Notes under the pieces: generated by a model | What the model was told of the DNA's origin: nothing | What the model saw: the letters and a program-made list of their open reading frames with translations, nothing else | Databases searched by the model: none | Program-made: the position numbers and the translations under genes | Part shown: positions 34,445 through 47,479 of the stretch, piece after piece | How positions within the stretch are numbered: position 1 is the stretch's first letter | Layout of the letters: every line of letters begins with the position of its first letter | Assembly: GCA_914767715.1 (NCBI GenBank) | Contig: OU612075.1 | Coordinates: 3,288,001 to 3,352,000 of the forward strand | Origin: Membranipora membranacea | Lineage: Eukaryota > Bryozoa > Gymnolaemata > Cheilostomatida > Membraniporidae | Reading direction: 5' to 3' | Length of the DNA: 64,000 nt

Positions 34445-34532
34445 TGATGTTTCAGTGATGTTTCAGTGATGTTTCAGTGATGTTTCAGTGATGTTTCAGT
34501 GATGTTTCAGTGATGTTTCAGTGATGTCTCAA
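34445..34532. repeat. 11-bp minisatellite
   Basis: Seven exact copies of TGATGTTTCAG are followed by one degenerate copy (TGATGTCTCAA). Confidence 0.95.
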
Positions 34533-34852
34533 GCAATCATCACAGTAACGAGAGTAATCATTAGAGACAGGCGTGTACTCATTCTCCACTTACTGAGTTG
34601 TTAGTTTCTACCATTTCAGCAACCACCCTCCACTCCTACACTCAGTGCTGGAATAAAAGTAGTCTTATATCATAATCAAACAAATGTAAATGCATCCTTC
34701 ATTTTAGGCTAGTTACTCGCATTCGATCAGCCAGTCAAAATTTGACAACCAGATCATTTACTAACCATTTATCAATAAAGTATTGTGTACTCACGGAAAC
34801 ATATACATGATATGTTACCACTTGGGCACTCAACTCCCGTCCTCTGTTACAG

Positions 34853-34986
34853 TGGTGATCTAGGGAGGCGGTATCTCTTCCTCTTCCATGGTGTCCGGGG
34901 AGCGGTCACCATCGTAAGGCCTGACTGCAGTACAAATGCTAGGAGCAGTGAGCAATGCAGGAGATTAAATAGTGTGGATATGCTGA
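34853..34986 (+). CDS. candidate internal exon, unrecognised
   Basis: 134 nt, open in one frame, encoding about GDLGRRYLFLFHGVRGAVTI then VRPDCSTNARSSEQCRRLNS. It is bounded by a pyrimidine-rich acceptor (CCTCTGTTACAG) and a donor (CTGA|GTAAGT). It is clearly more GC-rich than the flanks. No neighbouring exon was found within the next kilobases, so this could be a chance frame or an isolated remnant. No domain is recognised. Confidence 0.3.
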
Positions 34987-35592
34987 GTAAGTTAAATTTA
35001 TTTTGCTAGTTTCTAGGGTAAGGTTTCTACATTAAACACTAATTGTATTTTGTGACCCCTTTATTATATGAAGACGTCACAGGAAGAACGATCATTGTAA
35101 CATTTCGATAATACTACAGTGCAAGAAAGAGAAAACCTAATTCTAGGTAATCCAGCCACAATCCAAAACACTCCGTTCCAGTTTTCAGTTTTAAGTTCTT
35201 AGTAGGCCTAATACAGAACTTGCACGCAGCCAGTCTCAGTGAGTAAAACTGAACAAGAACAACTCCCTCCTTCAGCTAAAATTGATATTGAAATTAGGTA
35301 AAATATTATTTTGCTCTCGTAGGTTTTGTAAAAGACTACAAGACTAGGAATGGACAGGATGCTTATCTTTCCACAATCACATAAGGGCTGAAAAGATGCA
35401 GCTGTGATAGTATTTCATAATAGCAGCAGCTCACATCTTTTAGCAGCATGAACATTTTGCTGAAGAGCTGGTTATTCTTCATACAGAAAGAACCGAATTG
35501 GCTGAGATGCTATCAATCAGGGTAACTGGTCAGAGTGTGACCAGGCTTCATGGCTCTCAAACTTTTTAGCAAATGCGTGTGACACTTATATT

Positions 35593-35748
35593 ATGGCAGA
35601 TAGAGACTTTGATGACGTGTTTTTTAAAAAACCTCAAATTGAAAGTGATGTGGAAGTAGATTATATTAAGTATATACGATTCCAAGAGAAAGAATTGTGG
35701 AAGAAGTGTAGGTGTGCTACAAAGCTTTCATGGCCATATTTGAAATAA
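35593..35748 (+). CDS. small acidic ORF, unrecognised
   Basis: 51 residues from a clear ATG (MADRDFDDVFFKKPQIESDV), acidic at the start and with Trp/Lys/Cys at the end (ELWKKCRCATKLSWPYLK). It lies 300-400 bp upstream of the DUF7869-type pseudogene on the same strand and could be a fragment of its N-terminal region or a separate small gene. No domain is recognised. Confidence 0.3.
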   Translation: MADRDFDDVFFKKPQIESDVEVDYIKYIRFQEKELWKKCRCATKLSWPYLK

Positions 35749-36089
35749 CTCATTGACGAGTACAAACTTTGAAAGCAGCACTTTCAGGTAGGTTGCAGGT
35801 AGGTTACAGGTAGGTTGAACCAAACAACTACACCGTATTAGATTCGGACTCCATTCAATTTTTACCAGTGCCTATCTCACAATTTAATGTGCAGCAAAGC
35901 ATAAATAAAACAGTATAAGTGTACATGAATCCGGTGATGAAAACTTAATGTCTTGTAGGCAAGCCACCTGTTGATGTGCGAGGTAAGCATGGAAATGTAG
36001 CTAACTGTGTACTTGAAGACAAAAAGAACCTGTTAAAAGGACATCAGAGTCTATAAGAGGTGAAAGGTCTCACTACAGTAACAACAAGT

Positions 36090-37220
36090 CACACCGTCTT
36101 TATTTCCCCGCAGGAGAAACATCCAGATGTTACTGTCAGTAAAGAGTTCTGAAGAAAGATATTCCTGAACGATTATAATATCACGTTCGGTTATCCACGG
36201 TCAGGCACATGCTCTGCATGCGACCAGTACCAGGCCACTCAGAGACTTAGAAAACACCTGCTTGAGAAGCCTTGTAATGGAGGAATAATGACACAGCTCA
36301 GAGAGAAAACGGTCGAAAATGAAGTTCATCTTGCCAAAGCAAACCAGTTCTACACTTCAAAGATATCTGCAAGGCAAGGGCTGACGCCAAACTATGGCAA
36401 TTTGTATGGATTTTCAGAAAAAATCTCCCTGCCCCAAACATCATGACAAACGATGTTTATTACTGACGTGTATATCTTTCAATATTCACGAGTTGGCATC
36501 ATCCAAGTCCCATTTCTATGTTTACGATGAGACAGTTGCCAAGAAATGGTCTGATGATGTTTGCTGAATGCTTGACAACTTCATCGCTAACTGCATCAGC
36601 AATGTGGTGGAGATTCTGGAGAGTTTCTGCGACTCATGTACAGGCCAGAATAAGACCTATACAGTATACAGATACCTGCACGCATGTTGAGAAGAGATTC
36701 ACAGAGGGGAAAGTCACGCTCCTCATCAGAGGTCACTCATATATGGCGTGTGACAACAGTTCACTCATGTCAACCAAAAAACTCCGTCAGACTGGTGGAA
36801 GGAGTTTGAAACTTGTCGTCAATCTCCTAGTGCATTCCATGTGGTTCGTTGTCACCAGGATGGTTTCTTCTCCTGGACTGATTATCTAAAGGGATTGTAT
36901 GTAAAAAGCTGCCCGTTCCCATCACAACCAATACAGATCATTTCATTCAGTCGAGGCCAGACCAGATGTGCTCTTACCAAAGAAGCTTACTCAGGACCGG
37001 TTAAATCTTACATCATGACCAGGAAAAAAGGCCAGTCAGGTTAGGGTAGTCAAAACTACCAAAGGAGCTTGCTTTGAGTTACACCAGCAGACTCCCCCTT
37101 TCCGCTAAGAAATTCACCGATATCATGTTCTTGACCAGTTTTGTTGGCCCTGAAGCCAAGGAGTTTTATTTAACTCTAAGTGGTGATTCCACTTTGGCAT
37201 CTGATGAAGAGGACTCTTAA
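36090..37220 (+). pseudogene. DUF7869-type transposon-associated protein, frameshifted
   Basis: Three segments of one protein are recognisable in successive frames. The first (about 36110-36370) has FGYPRSGTCSACDQYQ and VENEVHLAKANQFY. The second (about 36400-36680) has FRKNLPAPNIMTNDVYY, KSHFYVYDETVAKKWSDDV and ESFCDSCTGQNKTYTVYRYL. The third (about 36700-37060) has RGHSYMACDNSS, then FHVVRCHQDGFFSWTDYLKG. This order (paired Cys, NLP..P, YDE, DSC.GQN, GHS.M.CD) is that of a large invertebrate family annotated as DUF7869 and often linked to mobile elements; the name is from memory. At least three frame changes and internal stops (for example near 36165, 36440 and 36590) show that it is dead. 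Confidence 0.65.
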
Positions 37221-37469
37221 ATTATGTAGATTTTTATCCTAATGGTTGCATTTCTGTAAGATTATTTGAATATTAGTAATTTTATATGTAGAGAGCACTA
37301 TGGAGGCTCATTATTTGTAGAACAAAATTTTATTAAGCTAGTTCCAAAAACCAACTCTTTTATAATTATTATAATTATTGTTATTATTATTAATATGATT
37401 CTTATTACAATTACGAAATTGAAAGGTGAAACACTTAATGGCTCATCAGCCAGGAAACATATTTAAAAA

Positions 37470-38231
37470 ATTCTATGTGTCGGCATCATGAAGGTTGTGC
37501 CGATGACGTGAGAAAAGAAATTGGCAAAGTAAACGAACCAACCATGATTGACTTTAACAAACGATACAAGTTCAACTCAGCAGACCCCAAATTCATTAAA
37601 CAGGTAACGAAACCCGGACTAATAGATATGATAACCAAATGGCTCATCAGCCAGAAGACCCATTCAACCAACCCAACATGTTGGCATCATGAAAAATGTA
37701 CCTATTGACATAACCAATGATGACCTCCTAGAAGAGGTCCAAAAAGTATTTATAGACGCTGCAGTGTACCGTATGATGACAAAAGATGGCACTAACCCTC
37801 TACGAACTGTAAGAGTAAACTTCAAGGATGACTCACAGCTAGGAAATGCACTGGCCAACGGCATTACTTTTCAAAAGCATCAGCTTTTGCTTCGAGTAGA
37901 GAAACCTTACCTCTTCCCTCCCAGTACCTGCAATGGCAATCAATTAATATCAACTCACGCCATCAGCTCAAACTCTAAGAAACCAAATACCAACCACAGT
38001 AATTATGAACAAATTCTCTGCTGCTATGACCGCATATGGAATAATATTAGCTCTCTATCTGACATGAAACCTGCAACCTCACAACATGTGAGAATTCTAC
38101 ATCACATCGTAAGACCTGTATGTTTTGTTATGAAAGACTCAATCTTTATTAGTCAACTGTCATCTGAAACATGGCTTACTCCTGATATTCCAGGTGATCT
38201 TATTTATTTGCCTGCCAATATTTTATCTTAA
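37470..38231 (+). pseudogene. non-LTR retrotransposon ORF1-like (RRM-like) fragment
   Basis: The second half (37689-38231) encodes MKNVPIDITNDDLLEEVQK, then LRTVRVNFKDDSQLGNALAN and GITFQKHQLLLRVEKPY. This matches the RRM-like nucleic-acid chaperone domain known from ORF1 proteins of LINE-type elements (KNVP..IT at the first strand, V.F.....A..NGI, and VE.Y at the end). The first half (37475-37708) lies one frame off, with LIDMITKWLISQK, and probably belongs to the same protein. No endonuclease or reverse transcriptase follows, so the copy is partial. Confidence 0.5.
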
Positions 38232-38509
38232 ATAGCATTCTTTGCAGGGTAGGTAATTTCACTGACCGAAAGCACCAATAATTAAAAAGACCGGGTAGTT
38301 TATCAGTATGGACTTACAACAGAAGTAGACAGTCTGGTTCAGCCTTGAGAGAGGAGGATATACTTCATTGGTAGAGTATAACCTACGGTGGGAGGTCAGA
38401 GAGGATATATTTGTAAAAAGAGGAGGGATAACAGTTTAATCACAAACATGTACGCTGTTGATACCAACTCCTAACGTCTTATTTCATCATTTTGTGCCTT
38501 GAAAAAAAT

Positions 38510-38990
38510 TGTGTCAAAAAAAAGAAGAAAATATGGTACAGACACAGCAGCTCTGGCATCAATATTTGGTAAGCGGTGAAAAATGTGAAATAGAGAAAAG
38601 AGAATCATCGCACAGATATTCAAAGGCCAAAAACAGCTACAAACTCCATGAGGGTGTAAGAATCATTCGGATTTTGAGAACTCGGAAGTCTGATGCTATA
38701 TTATTAACCGTTTTAACTTGAATAAATAGTCTTGTTTTTATTACTAGATTAAATACTTCTTATACTTTTTGTACATTTTTATTATTAAGACTATGTCTCT
38801 TATTATACAAATAACTAAACTGGAGTAACCAGGGACAATGGAGTTACTAGGGGCAATCAAGCAACTGGAGCAGACCAGCGCTCCATGTTCTGACACAAAC
38901 GAAGAAGTTGAGGACAACGTCAGCTTCTTCAAATCTATGCTAATAAAAGTCAAAAACCTGAATCCTGACAATCAGCAGCTCTTTTAGCAG
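38510..38990 (+). pseudogene. MADF/BESS-like protein remnant
   Basis: At 38839-38985 the frame encodes DNVSFFKSMLIKVKNLNPDN, followed after a stop by QEMRSKHAEILWHQIH. This resembles a BESS motif (FF.SM......L....Q..F..E....L). Upstream (38560-38700), KRESSHRYSKAKNSYKLHEG then RILRTRKSDA is compatible with the end of a MADF DNA-binding domain. Proteins pairing MADF and BESS occur as regulators and as second ORFs of Harbinger-type transposons. A frame change and an in-frame TAG separate the parts, so it is probably inactive. Confidence 0.4.
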
Positions 38991-39249
38991 GAAATGCGAA
39001 GTAAGCATGCTGAGATTCTCTGGCATCAAATACACCTGTACCTACACAGCAGTACCTATGTTACCAAAATTTGAAAATTGAAATTATGACGGGTTATTAG
39101 AGGGGGTGTTCATAATATGTACCACAAACAAAGAGTACAATTGGCCTTGCATCATGACACAGCCATTGTCATGACAGGGGGCAATGATCTAGTAAAGGTG
39201 TCACCTGAGTCAGTCGCGGAGGGCAATAAAGGACTTTCAATCTCACTTC

Positions 39250-40230
39250 CTAATGTAGAGGTATAAGTAGTACTAATTATGATTTACCAACCACGTGCTA
39301 TGCAGGATCATAATCTGAAAGCGAAAGCTTTAAATGAGTTGTTGTGTAATAGTTTTCCTGACACCGGATTCGAGGAACCTGGTATTCGTTTTTGGTTCTG
39401 GGACCGTCGCATACCTAAGGCATTGTACGATGGTACCCACATGTATCGTCATGGTAACAGGAGATCGACCAACTTTCTGGCATCAGCCATTCATTATGGT
39501 AGACTATAGCTCAGACTCTGATGTACCTTTAGCTACAATAAAAAGTGCTAGAGGATTTGGATACATTCCACCTGTCCCTTAGACGGGTCATGTTACGGAT
39601 AAAACCAAAGAGACCATCATCTGGAGAGGACTTGTGAGGTGGTAAATCTGGCCTTATTAAAGCCGAAGGCACTAAAAGATTCAAGTTCAATCCTGACTCA
39701 GGTGGCTTTGAGGACGAGGAAGAATCAGAGTTCTTCCCTGCTGAGATGCAAAGCCTAATTAGACATATGTAGAATGTGCAGATGCTAAACAAAACTGGAC
39801 GGGATGCTGTGGAATATGACCTTCAATTCCGCACAGCAAAACACCAACATGACTCGATTCGAATATTGCCATGTTAAAGGAAGTTCCTACATAAATCTAT
39901 GATGTAGAACACTTGAATCAGATTCAACAGAATTTTGACGACGACTCATCAATCTCCCGATTACAGACAGCGGAGAAGAAACACTTACGCATAGTAAAAG
40001 TGACGTTCAATAATCATTTCAAATGGAGAGAGAGAGCGCACTTAGTGACAGTATCACTCTCCACGGTCTACATCTAATACTCAGTGCAGAAAAACTTTTC
40101 ATAAACAATGGCTATCTCAACCCCCTTGATAAAATGATATCTGTCTCATTATTGAGTGATATTTTGCATCAAAAACAGTTCATTCAAAAAAAGATTGTGT
40201 TACTAGGGGTTCTCAACCCCTAGTTGAGAA
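39250..40230 (+). pseudogene. coding-like fragments, unrecognised
   Basis: Three short plus-strand stretches look like broken protein-coding DNA. At 39334-39582 a frame has HQPFIMVDYSSDSDVPLATI. At about 39650-39850 another reads KRFKFNPDSGGFEDEEESEF then FFPAEMQSLIRHM. At about 39900-40070 a third reads DVEHLNQIQQNFDDDSS. Stops and frame changes separate them. None matches a family I know. They share strand and intronless style with the neighbours. Confidence 0.3.
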
Positions 40231-41448
40231 ATTGGAATTTCAACTCCAGATAAGAACAGCAAATACATCATAGTATAATTTAGGGTGGTGTGAGTGGCAA
40301 GAATAGAGTAAGGGACTGTCACGATGATAGATTATTCTGACTCGATCATGGTTGATTTTACTGAGCATTCGGATTTTTGAACTATCATTTTCGTATTATA
40401 ATAACCCAGTTTTAAGAGTGAAATAGGATAGATAAATCAAATTATAAACTAATCTTACAAAGGCCACCAAATCTTTTGTAAGAGGGACATCAGCTCTTTT
40501 ATCCAGCTGACTACCACTAAGTTGTGCTTGTAGTGGACCATGGTAATCACTGCTCAAGAACTGTGGATCGTCTCACAAACTCAACAGCTAATTACGCTGT
40601 CATAATATCTTGTTTAAATTCGATTGCAATGGGAATTATTTTATTATTATGTGTTTTCCTGTTAGGCCTTTTGTAGTAACATACAAAATGATAATATACT
40701 TTATCTTTACATTGATAACTGAAGCATCATTACATTAATGAATAGTCTTATGTACATTATGATTTACTATCAATGATTATTTCTAAATTTTAGTGACGAT
40801 AATGTATTCATATAACCCAGTTCTAAGAGTGAAACAAGATAGATCAAATTAAAATTTTAAACCAATTTTACAAAAGCCGTCAAACTTTATGTAAAAAGAA
40901 CATCAACTCCTTTATGTCTCAGAACTGTGGATCGTCTCACAAACTCAGCAGCTAATTACGCTAACAGATAAGACAAAATGAGCTTAAATTCGGATGCAAC
41001 GATGAGAATTATTTTATCATTATGTTTTTCCTGTTATGTATTTTGTAGTAACATACAAAATGTAGGTTAAAATTTCCTTTACAGCCAATAACTGGAGCAT
41101 CGCCAATGAATAGTTATCGCCCCATGTACCCTGTCAGATCAACGGTTGAGAGGCAGTGGGAAATTGTACTGAGGATCAATCGAAAAATCTGCAACTTAAA
41201 TGCCAACAAAGGCGAGGGGACGCCGGCAATAACAAAGAACATTATTTGTTGATAACTAGGAGTCAAGAGACTACTAAACCAGTCACTCATTATCATATTA
41301 GTTTTTTAATTTTTATAACCCAGTTCCTCAGTTTTATTATTTCTCATAACCAGTATTATGTGAACCTGTGGGTATGGGACAGTGAGTAGCCTGAGAAAAG
41401 CTGCTCACCTAAGTAAAACCAGCCCATGTCCCAGTAAAGAGCAAGTGA

Positions 41449-41661
41449 TTGTCTGCTGAGACAATCTTTCTATCAACAACGAGCCCCTGTTTCCCACCAG
41501 ACAACATTTCCCGTTTGAGGCTCGACGGCACAGAGATGCCAGATGGCAATGCCCCCACCCTCTCTAAGGCACACCCCATTCCCTACTCTACTACCATTAC
41601 CATGGGGAGTGAGAACAAGGTAGTTCTAACTAAGAAGCCAAAGATTTATTACTGTGGGTGA
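41449..41661 (+). pseudogene. conserved 70-residue array ORF, copy I
   Basis: An open frame ends MPDGNAPTLSKAHPIPYS then NKVVLTKKPKIYYCG. The same frame recurs at 48593-48805 (intact) and 44733-44942 (broken by a one-base loss in the C run). A neighbouring frame just upstream reads QIIVYRDNLSINNEPLYPTR in the other copies, so the ancestral protein probably crossed a frame change. No ATG start is convincing and no family is recognised. Confidence 0.35.
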
Positions 41662-43132
41662 TCACCAAAACTACACTGCTCAGGTAAACTCAGTACTAAC
41701 CTCATCTCACAATAGGTCCATTAACACAAACCAGAAATCTCCATTTTCACAAGGCCAATATACCCTTGAACTGTATCCATGAGTTTTGAAGTGGAATTGG
41801 AGAAGCCAGGAAAGGTCTGAGTGAAGGGCAAAACCCCAGCTGCCAAGGAAATCTGTGTGACAATCAGGATTCACTTCAGTAGTTGTATATATTTATGTAC
41901 ACATGTGTAAGCCTTTACTGAATCTAAGGTTGTTAGAGAACATACTTTTGCATTACGCTATATCACTAAAATCGTCTAGGCTATATATGTGGAGCAAATA
42001 GCATCATTATTATTATTATTATCATAACATCATTATTATAGCATTATTCTAAACCCAAAATAAATCTGACTAGATCGTAGAAGTTGTTACTTCAAAGAAT
42101 TGTCACAGCATACACATTAGAACAACCTGTTCTAAATGCATGCTCTAAGGGCCAACAAAATGATTGGATTACAGGTGATGGCCAATTTGTATGGAGCAAA
42201 ATGAGGCTCAGAATGCACTAAGTAGTGGTTTACCACATTTCTACAATCATGACAAAATCTCAGTCAGATTTTAAATAAAAAAGGTAGGAAAACCATGAAA
42301 AAAATCAACAAACTTATAATCGTTATTACCATAACCCAGCATGTGCGAAAAAAAAAAGAAAAATATCAGATTATGATACGTGCTGGATTGAGAAAACCGA
42401 GACAATGACCTAAAAGAGGCGAGAGTTCTAGCTATGATATATCCGAGAACTTAGTCCGCACAGGCAAGGACAAATGGCAAACATCCAAGGCTGCAATATA
42501 CCCAGAACACTAATGAATAACTCTCTTCCGCGATAATTACTGGTGGTAGCCATAGTGGGACATATTACATACTTCGGGTATAATAGGGTGGTGTGAGTGG
42601 AAAGGATAAAGTAAGGGAGCGTCGGCGGCGATGTGATAGATAAACTTGTGATTCAATTATGGTTTATTATACTGACAACATGACATTCATTCACAGCTAT
42701 TAAGATTTTGGATTTTTTACCTGTAGCACTAATAGATTATAAAGACTGAGTTCTAAGCGTGAAATGAGATAAATCAAATTAAAATTTTCAAAACAGTCTC
42801 AAAACTAATTTACAATTAAAAGGCCGCAAAACCTTTTGTAAAAGGGAAATCAGCTCCTTTATCCAGCTGACTACCACTAATGTGCTTGCAGTGGACTACA
42901 GTAATCACTGCTTCAGGACTGTGGATCGGGTAACAAATACAACAGCTAGCTACGCTGTCATAAAAGACAAGAATAATATCTTGTTTAAATTCGATTGCAA
43001 TGGGAATTATTTTGTTATTATGTGTTCTCCTGTTAGGCCTTTTGTAGTAACATACAAAATGATAATATACTTAATCTTTACATTGATAACTGAAGCATCA
43101 TTACATTAATGAATAGTTTTATGTACATTATG

Positions 43133-43334
43133 ATTGTAAGATCTTGGTCTGTTTGTGGAATCCAACTGCTCTAGCAATAGCTATCAATCTCTGTCTCATT
43201 GTTTACAATCACAATATTGAACTGATTTCTATTGCAACAGCTTGGGTTTAATATCATCACTAAAACAACATTCAGCCATACTAATCATCATCGCTCCAAG
43301 CTGTTTTTTCCCCGTTGATTTTATGAAATTGTTT
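43133..43334. repeat. 200-bp dispersed repeat, copy in unit I
   Basis: Near-identical DNA lies at 46431-46631 (carried by the unit duplication) and at 54067-54272, outside the array with unrelated flanks. It contains TTGGTCTGTTTGTGGAATCC and AACAACATTCAGCCATACTA. It is a mobile repeat of unknown class that inserted in the unit before duplication. Confidence 0.65.
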
Positions 43335-44159
43335 TGCAACAAACAAAGAAATCAGCTCCTTTATCCAGCTGACTACCACTAATGTGCTTGCAGTGGACTA
43401 CAGTAATCACTGCTTCAGGACTGTGGATCGTGTGACAAACACGACAGCTAATTATACTGGCAGGTAAGAACCCTATTTTCCTTAAATTTTGATGCGATGA
43501 GAATTATTTTATTATCATGTTTTTCCTGCTATGCCTTTTGTAGTAACATACAAAACGTTAATATACATTATCTTTACAGCCATTTACTGAGGCATCATTA
43601 ATTAATATTATTATGTATATTATTCATAATTATTCATAATAACCCAGTTCTAAGAGCTAAACAAGATAGATAAAATTAAAGTTTAAATCTAATTTTAAAA
43701 AGCCTGCCAAACCTTTTGTAAGAGGAACATCAGCTTCTTTATCCTGCTGACTACCACTAATGTGCTTGTAGTGGATTACAGTAACCACTGCTTCAGAACT
43801 GTGGATCGGGTAACAAATACAACAGCTAGTTACGCTGTCAGATAAGATAAAACACTAATTCGCTTAAATTTGGCTGCAATGAGAATCTTTTACTTATTAT
43901 TTTTTCCCTCTTATATTCTTTGTAATAGCATTCTAATATTATAAATATACATTATCTTTGAAATAAAGATTATAGTATTATTACTATTATGACTATACTA
44001 TAGTTATGATTGAATTATTGTTTATTATACCAACAACACAAAATTCATTCACAGCTGTTAGATTTTGGATTTTTTAACTGTAGAACTTGTATTATAATAG
44101 AGTATATAAGAGTGAAATGAGAGAGATCAAATTAAATTTTAAAACTTTTTTTAAAAAAG

Positions 44160-44532
44160 GCCGCCAAACCTTTTGCAAGATGGGAAGGAAAGGGTGAAGA
44201 TACAAAGAGTAGAAAGGCATGCAGGGACTTACATAAATGCCATATCAGCCGTAAATCTGGAAGTAGTTAGGTATGCAGAAGAGGAGCGACACTACACAGG
44301 CTAAAGGGGGAGATAGAGAATAGAGAAGGAATCAAGTTGATAGTGCGGGGATCCCGGATATCTTCGAGAGAGAGGGGGCTCGACGGCGGTGGGGCCGCTC
44401 ATCGCCATCTACGAGAATGATTTAGAGTATGTGTCAGCGATGCCAGGGGTAGTGCTATGCCCCATGTACCCTGTCAGATCGACGGTGGAGAGGCAGTGGG
44501 AAATTTCAGAAGGACTTTCAGAGCTAGGAGTT
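44160..44532 (+). pseudogene. truncated copy of the array's duplicated-domain gene
   Basis: Matches 47460-47810 (LIAIYENDLEYVSAMPGVVL) up to the GGCAGTGGGAAATT block, then jumps directly to CTTTCAGAGCTAGGAG, the 3' end of the gene. About 0.55 kb present in unit II is missing. Confidence 0.55.
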
Positions 44533-44732
44533 GATAACTAGGAGTCAAGAGACTACTAAATCAGTCACTCATTATCATATTAGGTTTTTAATTTTTATAA
44601 CCCAGTTCCTCAGTTTTATTATTTCTCATAACCAGTATTATGTGAACCTGTGGGTATGGGACAGTGAGTAGCCTGAGAATAGCTGCTCACCTGAGTAACA
44701 CCAGCCCATCCCGTAGGAAAGAACAGATAATT

Positions 44733-44942
44733 GTCTACAGAGACAATCTTTCTATCAACAACGAGCCCCTGTATCCCACCAGACAACATTCCCTGTTTGA
44801 GGCTCGACGGCACAGAGATGCCTGATGGCAATGCCCCACCCTCTCTAAGGCACACCCCATTCCCTACTCTACTACCATTACCACGGGGAGTGAGAACAAG
44901 GTTGTTCTAACTAAGAAGCCAAGGATTTATTACTGTGGGTGA
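44733..44942 (+). pseudogene. conserved 70-residue array ORF, copy II (broken)
   Basis: Same as 41449-41661, but a run of five C is reduced to four near 44834, shifting the frame after MPDGNA. Confidence 0.4.
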
Positions 44943-46430
44943 TCACCAAAACTACACTGCTCAGGTAAACTCAGTACGAACCTCATCTCACAATAGGTCC
45001 ATTAACACAAACCAGAAATCTCCATTTTCACAAGGCCAATATACCGTTGAAGGTACATATCAGGGCTGTGTCCATGAGTTTTAAAGTGGAATTGGAGAAG
45101 CTAGGAAAGGTCTGAGTGAAGGGCAAAACCCCAGCTGCCAAGGAAATCTGTGTGACAATCAGGATTCACTTCAGTAGTTGTATATATTTATGTACACATG
45201 TGTAAGCCTTTACTGAATCTAAGGTTGTTAGAGAACATACTTTTGCATTACGCTATATCACTAAAATCGTCTAGGCTATATATGTGGAGCAAATAGCATT
45301 ATTATTATTATTATTATTATCATATCATATTATTATTATAGCATTATTCTAAACCCAAAATAAATCTGACTAGATCATAGAAGTTGTTACTTCAAAGAAT
45401 TGTCACAGCATACACATTAGAACAACCTGTTCTAAATGCATGCTCTAAGGGCCAACAAAATGATTGGATTACAGGTGATGGCCAATTTGTATGGAGCAAA
45501 ATGAGGCTCAGAATGCACTAAGTAGTGGTTTACCACATTTCTACAATCATGACAAAATCTCAGTCAGATTTTAAATAAAAAAGGTAGGAAAACCATGAAA
45601 AAAATCAACAAACTTATAATCGTTATTACCATAACCCAGCATGTGCGAAAAAAAAAGAAAATATCAGATTATGATACGTGCTGGATTGAGAAAACCGAGA
45701 CCATGACCTAAAAGAGGCGAGAGTTCTAGCTATGATATATCCGAGAACTTAGTCCGCACAGGCAAGGACAAATGGCAAACATCCAAGGCTGCAATATACC
45801 CAGAACACTAATGAATAACTCTCTTCCGCGATAATTACTGGTGGTAGCCATAGTGGGACATATTACATACTTCGGGTATAATAGGGTGGTGTGAGTGGAA
45901 AGGATAAAGTAAGGGAGCGTCGGCGGCGATGTGATAGATAAACTTGTGATTCAATTATGGTTTATTATACTGACAACATGACATTCATTCACAGCTATTA
46001 AGATTTTGGATTTTTTACCTGTAGCACTAATAGATTATAAAGACTGAGTTCTAAGCGTGAAATGAGATAAATCAAATTAAAATTTTCAAAACAGTCTCAA
46101 AACTAATTTACAATTAAAAGGCCGCAAAACCTTTTGTAAAAGGGAAATCAGCTCCTTTATCCAGCTGACTACCACTAATGTGCTTGCAGTGGACTACAGT
46201 AATCACTGCTTCAGGACTGTGGATAGGGTAACAAATACAACAGCTAGCTACGCTGTCATAAAAGACAAGAATAATATCTTGTATAAATTCGATTGCAATG
46301 GGAATTATTTTGTTATTATGTGTTCTCCTGTTAGGCCTTTTGTAGTAACATACAAAATGATAATATACTTTATCTTTACATTGATAACTGAAGCATCATT
46401 ACATTAATGAATAGTTTTATGTACATTATG

Positions 46431-46631
46431 ATTGTAAGATCTTGGTCTGTTTGTGGAATCCAACTGCTCTCGCAATAGCTATCAATCTCTGTCTCATTGT
46501 TTACAATCACAATATTGAACTGATTATTATTGCAACAGCTTGGGTTTAATATCATCACTAAAACAACATTCAGCCATACTAATCATCATCGCTCCAAGCT
46601 GTTTTTTCCCGTTGATTTTATGAAATTGTTT
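46431..46631. repeat. 200-bp dispersed repeat, copy in unit II
   Basis: Co-duplicated with unit II; see 43133-43334. Confidence 0.65.
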
Positions 46632-47479
46632 TGCAACAAACAAAGAAATCAGCTCCTTTATCCAGCTGACTACCACTAATGTGCTTGCAGTGGACTACAG
46701 TAATCACTGCTTCAGGACTGTGGATCGTGTGACAAACACGACAGCTAATTATACTGGCAGGTAAGAACCCTATTTTCCTTAAATTTTGATGCGATGAGAA
46801 TTATTTTATTATCATGTTTTTCCTGCTATGCCTTTTGTAGTAACATACAAAACGTTAATATACATTATCTTTACAGCCATTTACTGAGGCATCATTAATT
46901 AATATTATTATGTATATTATTCATAATTATTCATAATAACCCTGTTCTAAGAGCTAAACAAGATAGATAAAATTAAAGTTTAAATCTAATTTTAAAAAGC
47001 CTGCCAAACCTTTTGTAAGAGGAACATCAGCTTCTTTATCCAGCTGACTACCACTAATGTGCTTGTAGTGGATTACAGTAACCACTGCTTCAGAACTGTG
47101 GATCGGGTAACAAATACAACAGCTAGTTACGCTGTCAGATAAGATAAAACACTAATTCGCTTAAATTTGGCTGCAATGAGAATCTTTTACTTATTATTTT
47201 TTCCCTCTTATATTCTTTGTAATAGCATTCTAATATTATAAATATACATTATCTTTGAAATAAAGATTATAGAATTATTACTATTATGACTATACTATAG
47301 TTGTGATTCAATTATTGTTTATTATACCAACAACACAAAATTCATTCACAGCAGTTAGATTTTGGATTTTTTAACTGTAGAACTTGTATTATAATAGAGT
47401 ATATAAGAGTGAAATGGGATAGATCAAATTAAATTTTAAAACTTTTTTTAAAAAAGGCCGCCAAACCTTTTGCAAGATG

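Noticed and set aside
34445-34532. CRISPR-like array
   Set aside because: Eleven-base units without spacers; a simple minisatellite in animal DNA.
44619-44855. Minus-strand frame conserved in array units (also 48481-48723)
   Set aside because: Conservation follows from recent duplication; the opposite strand fits a coding remnant better.
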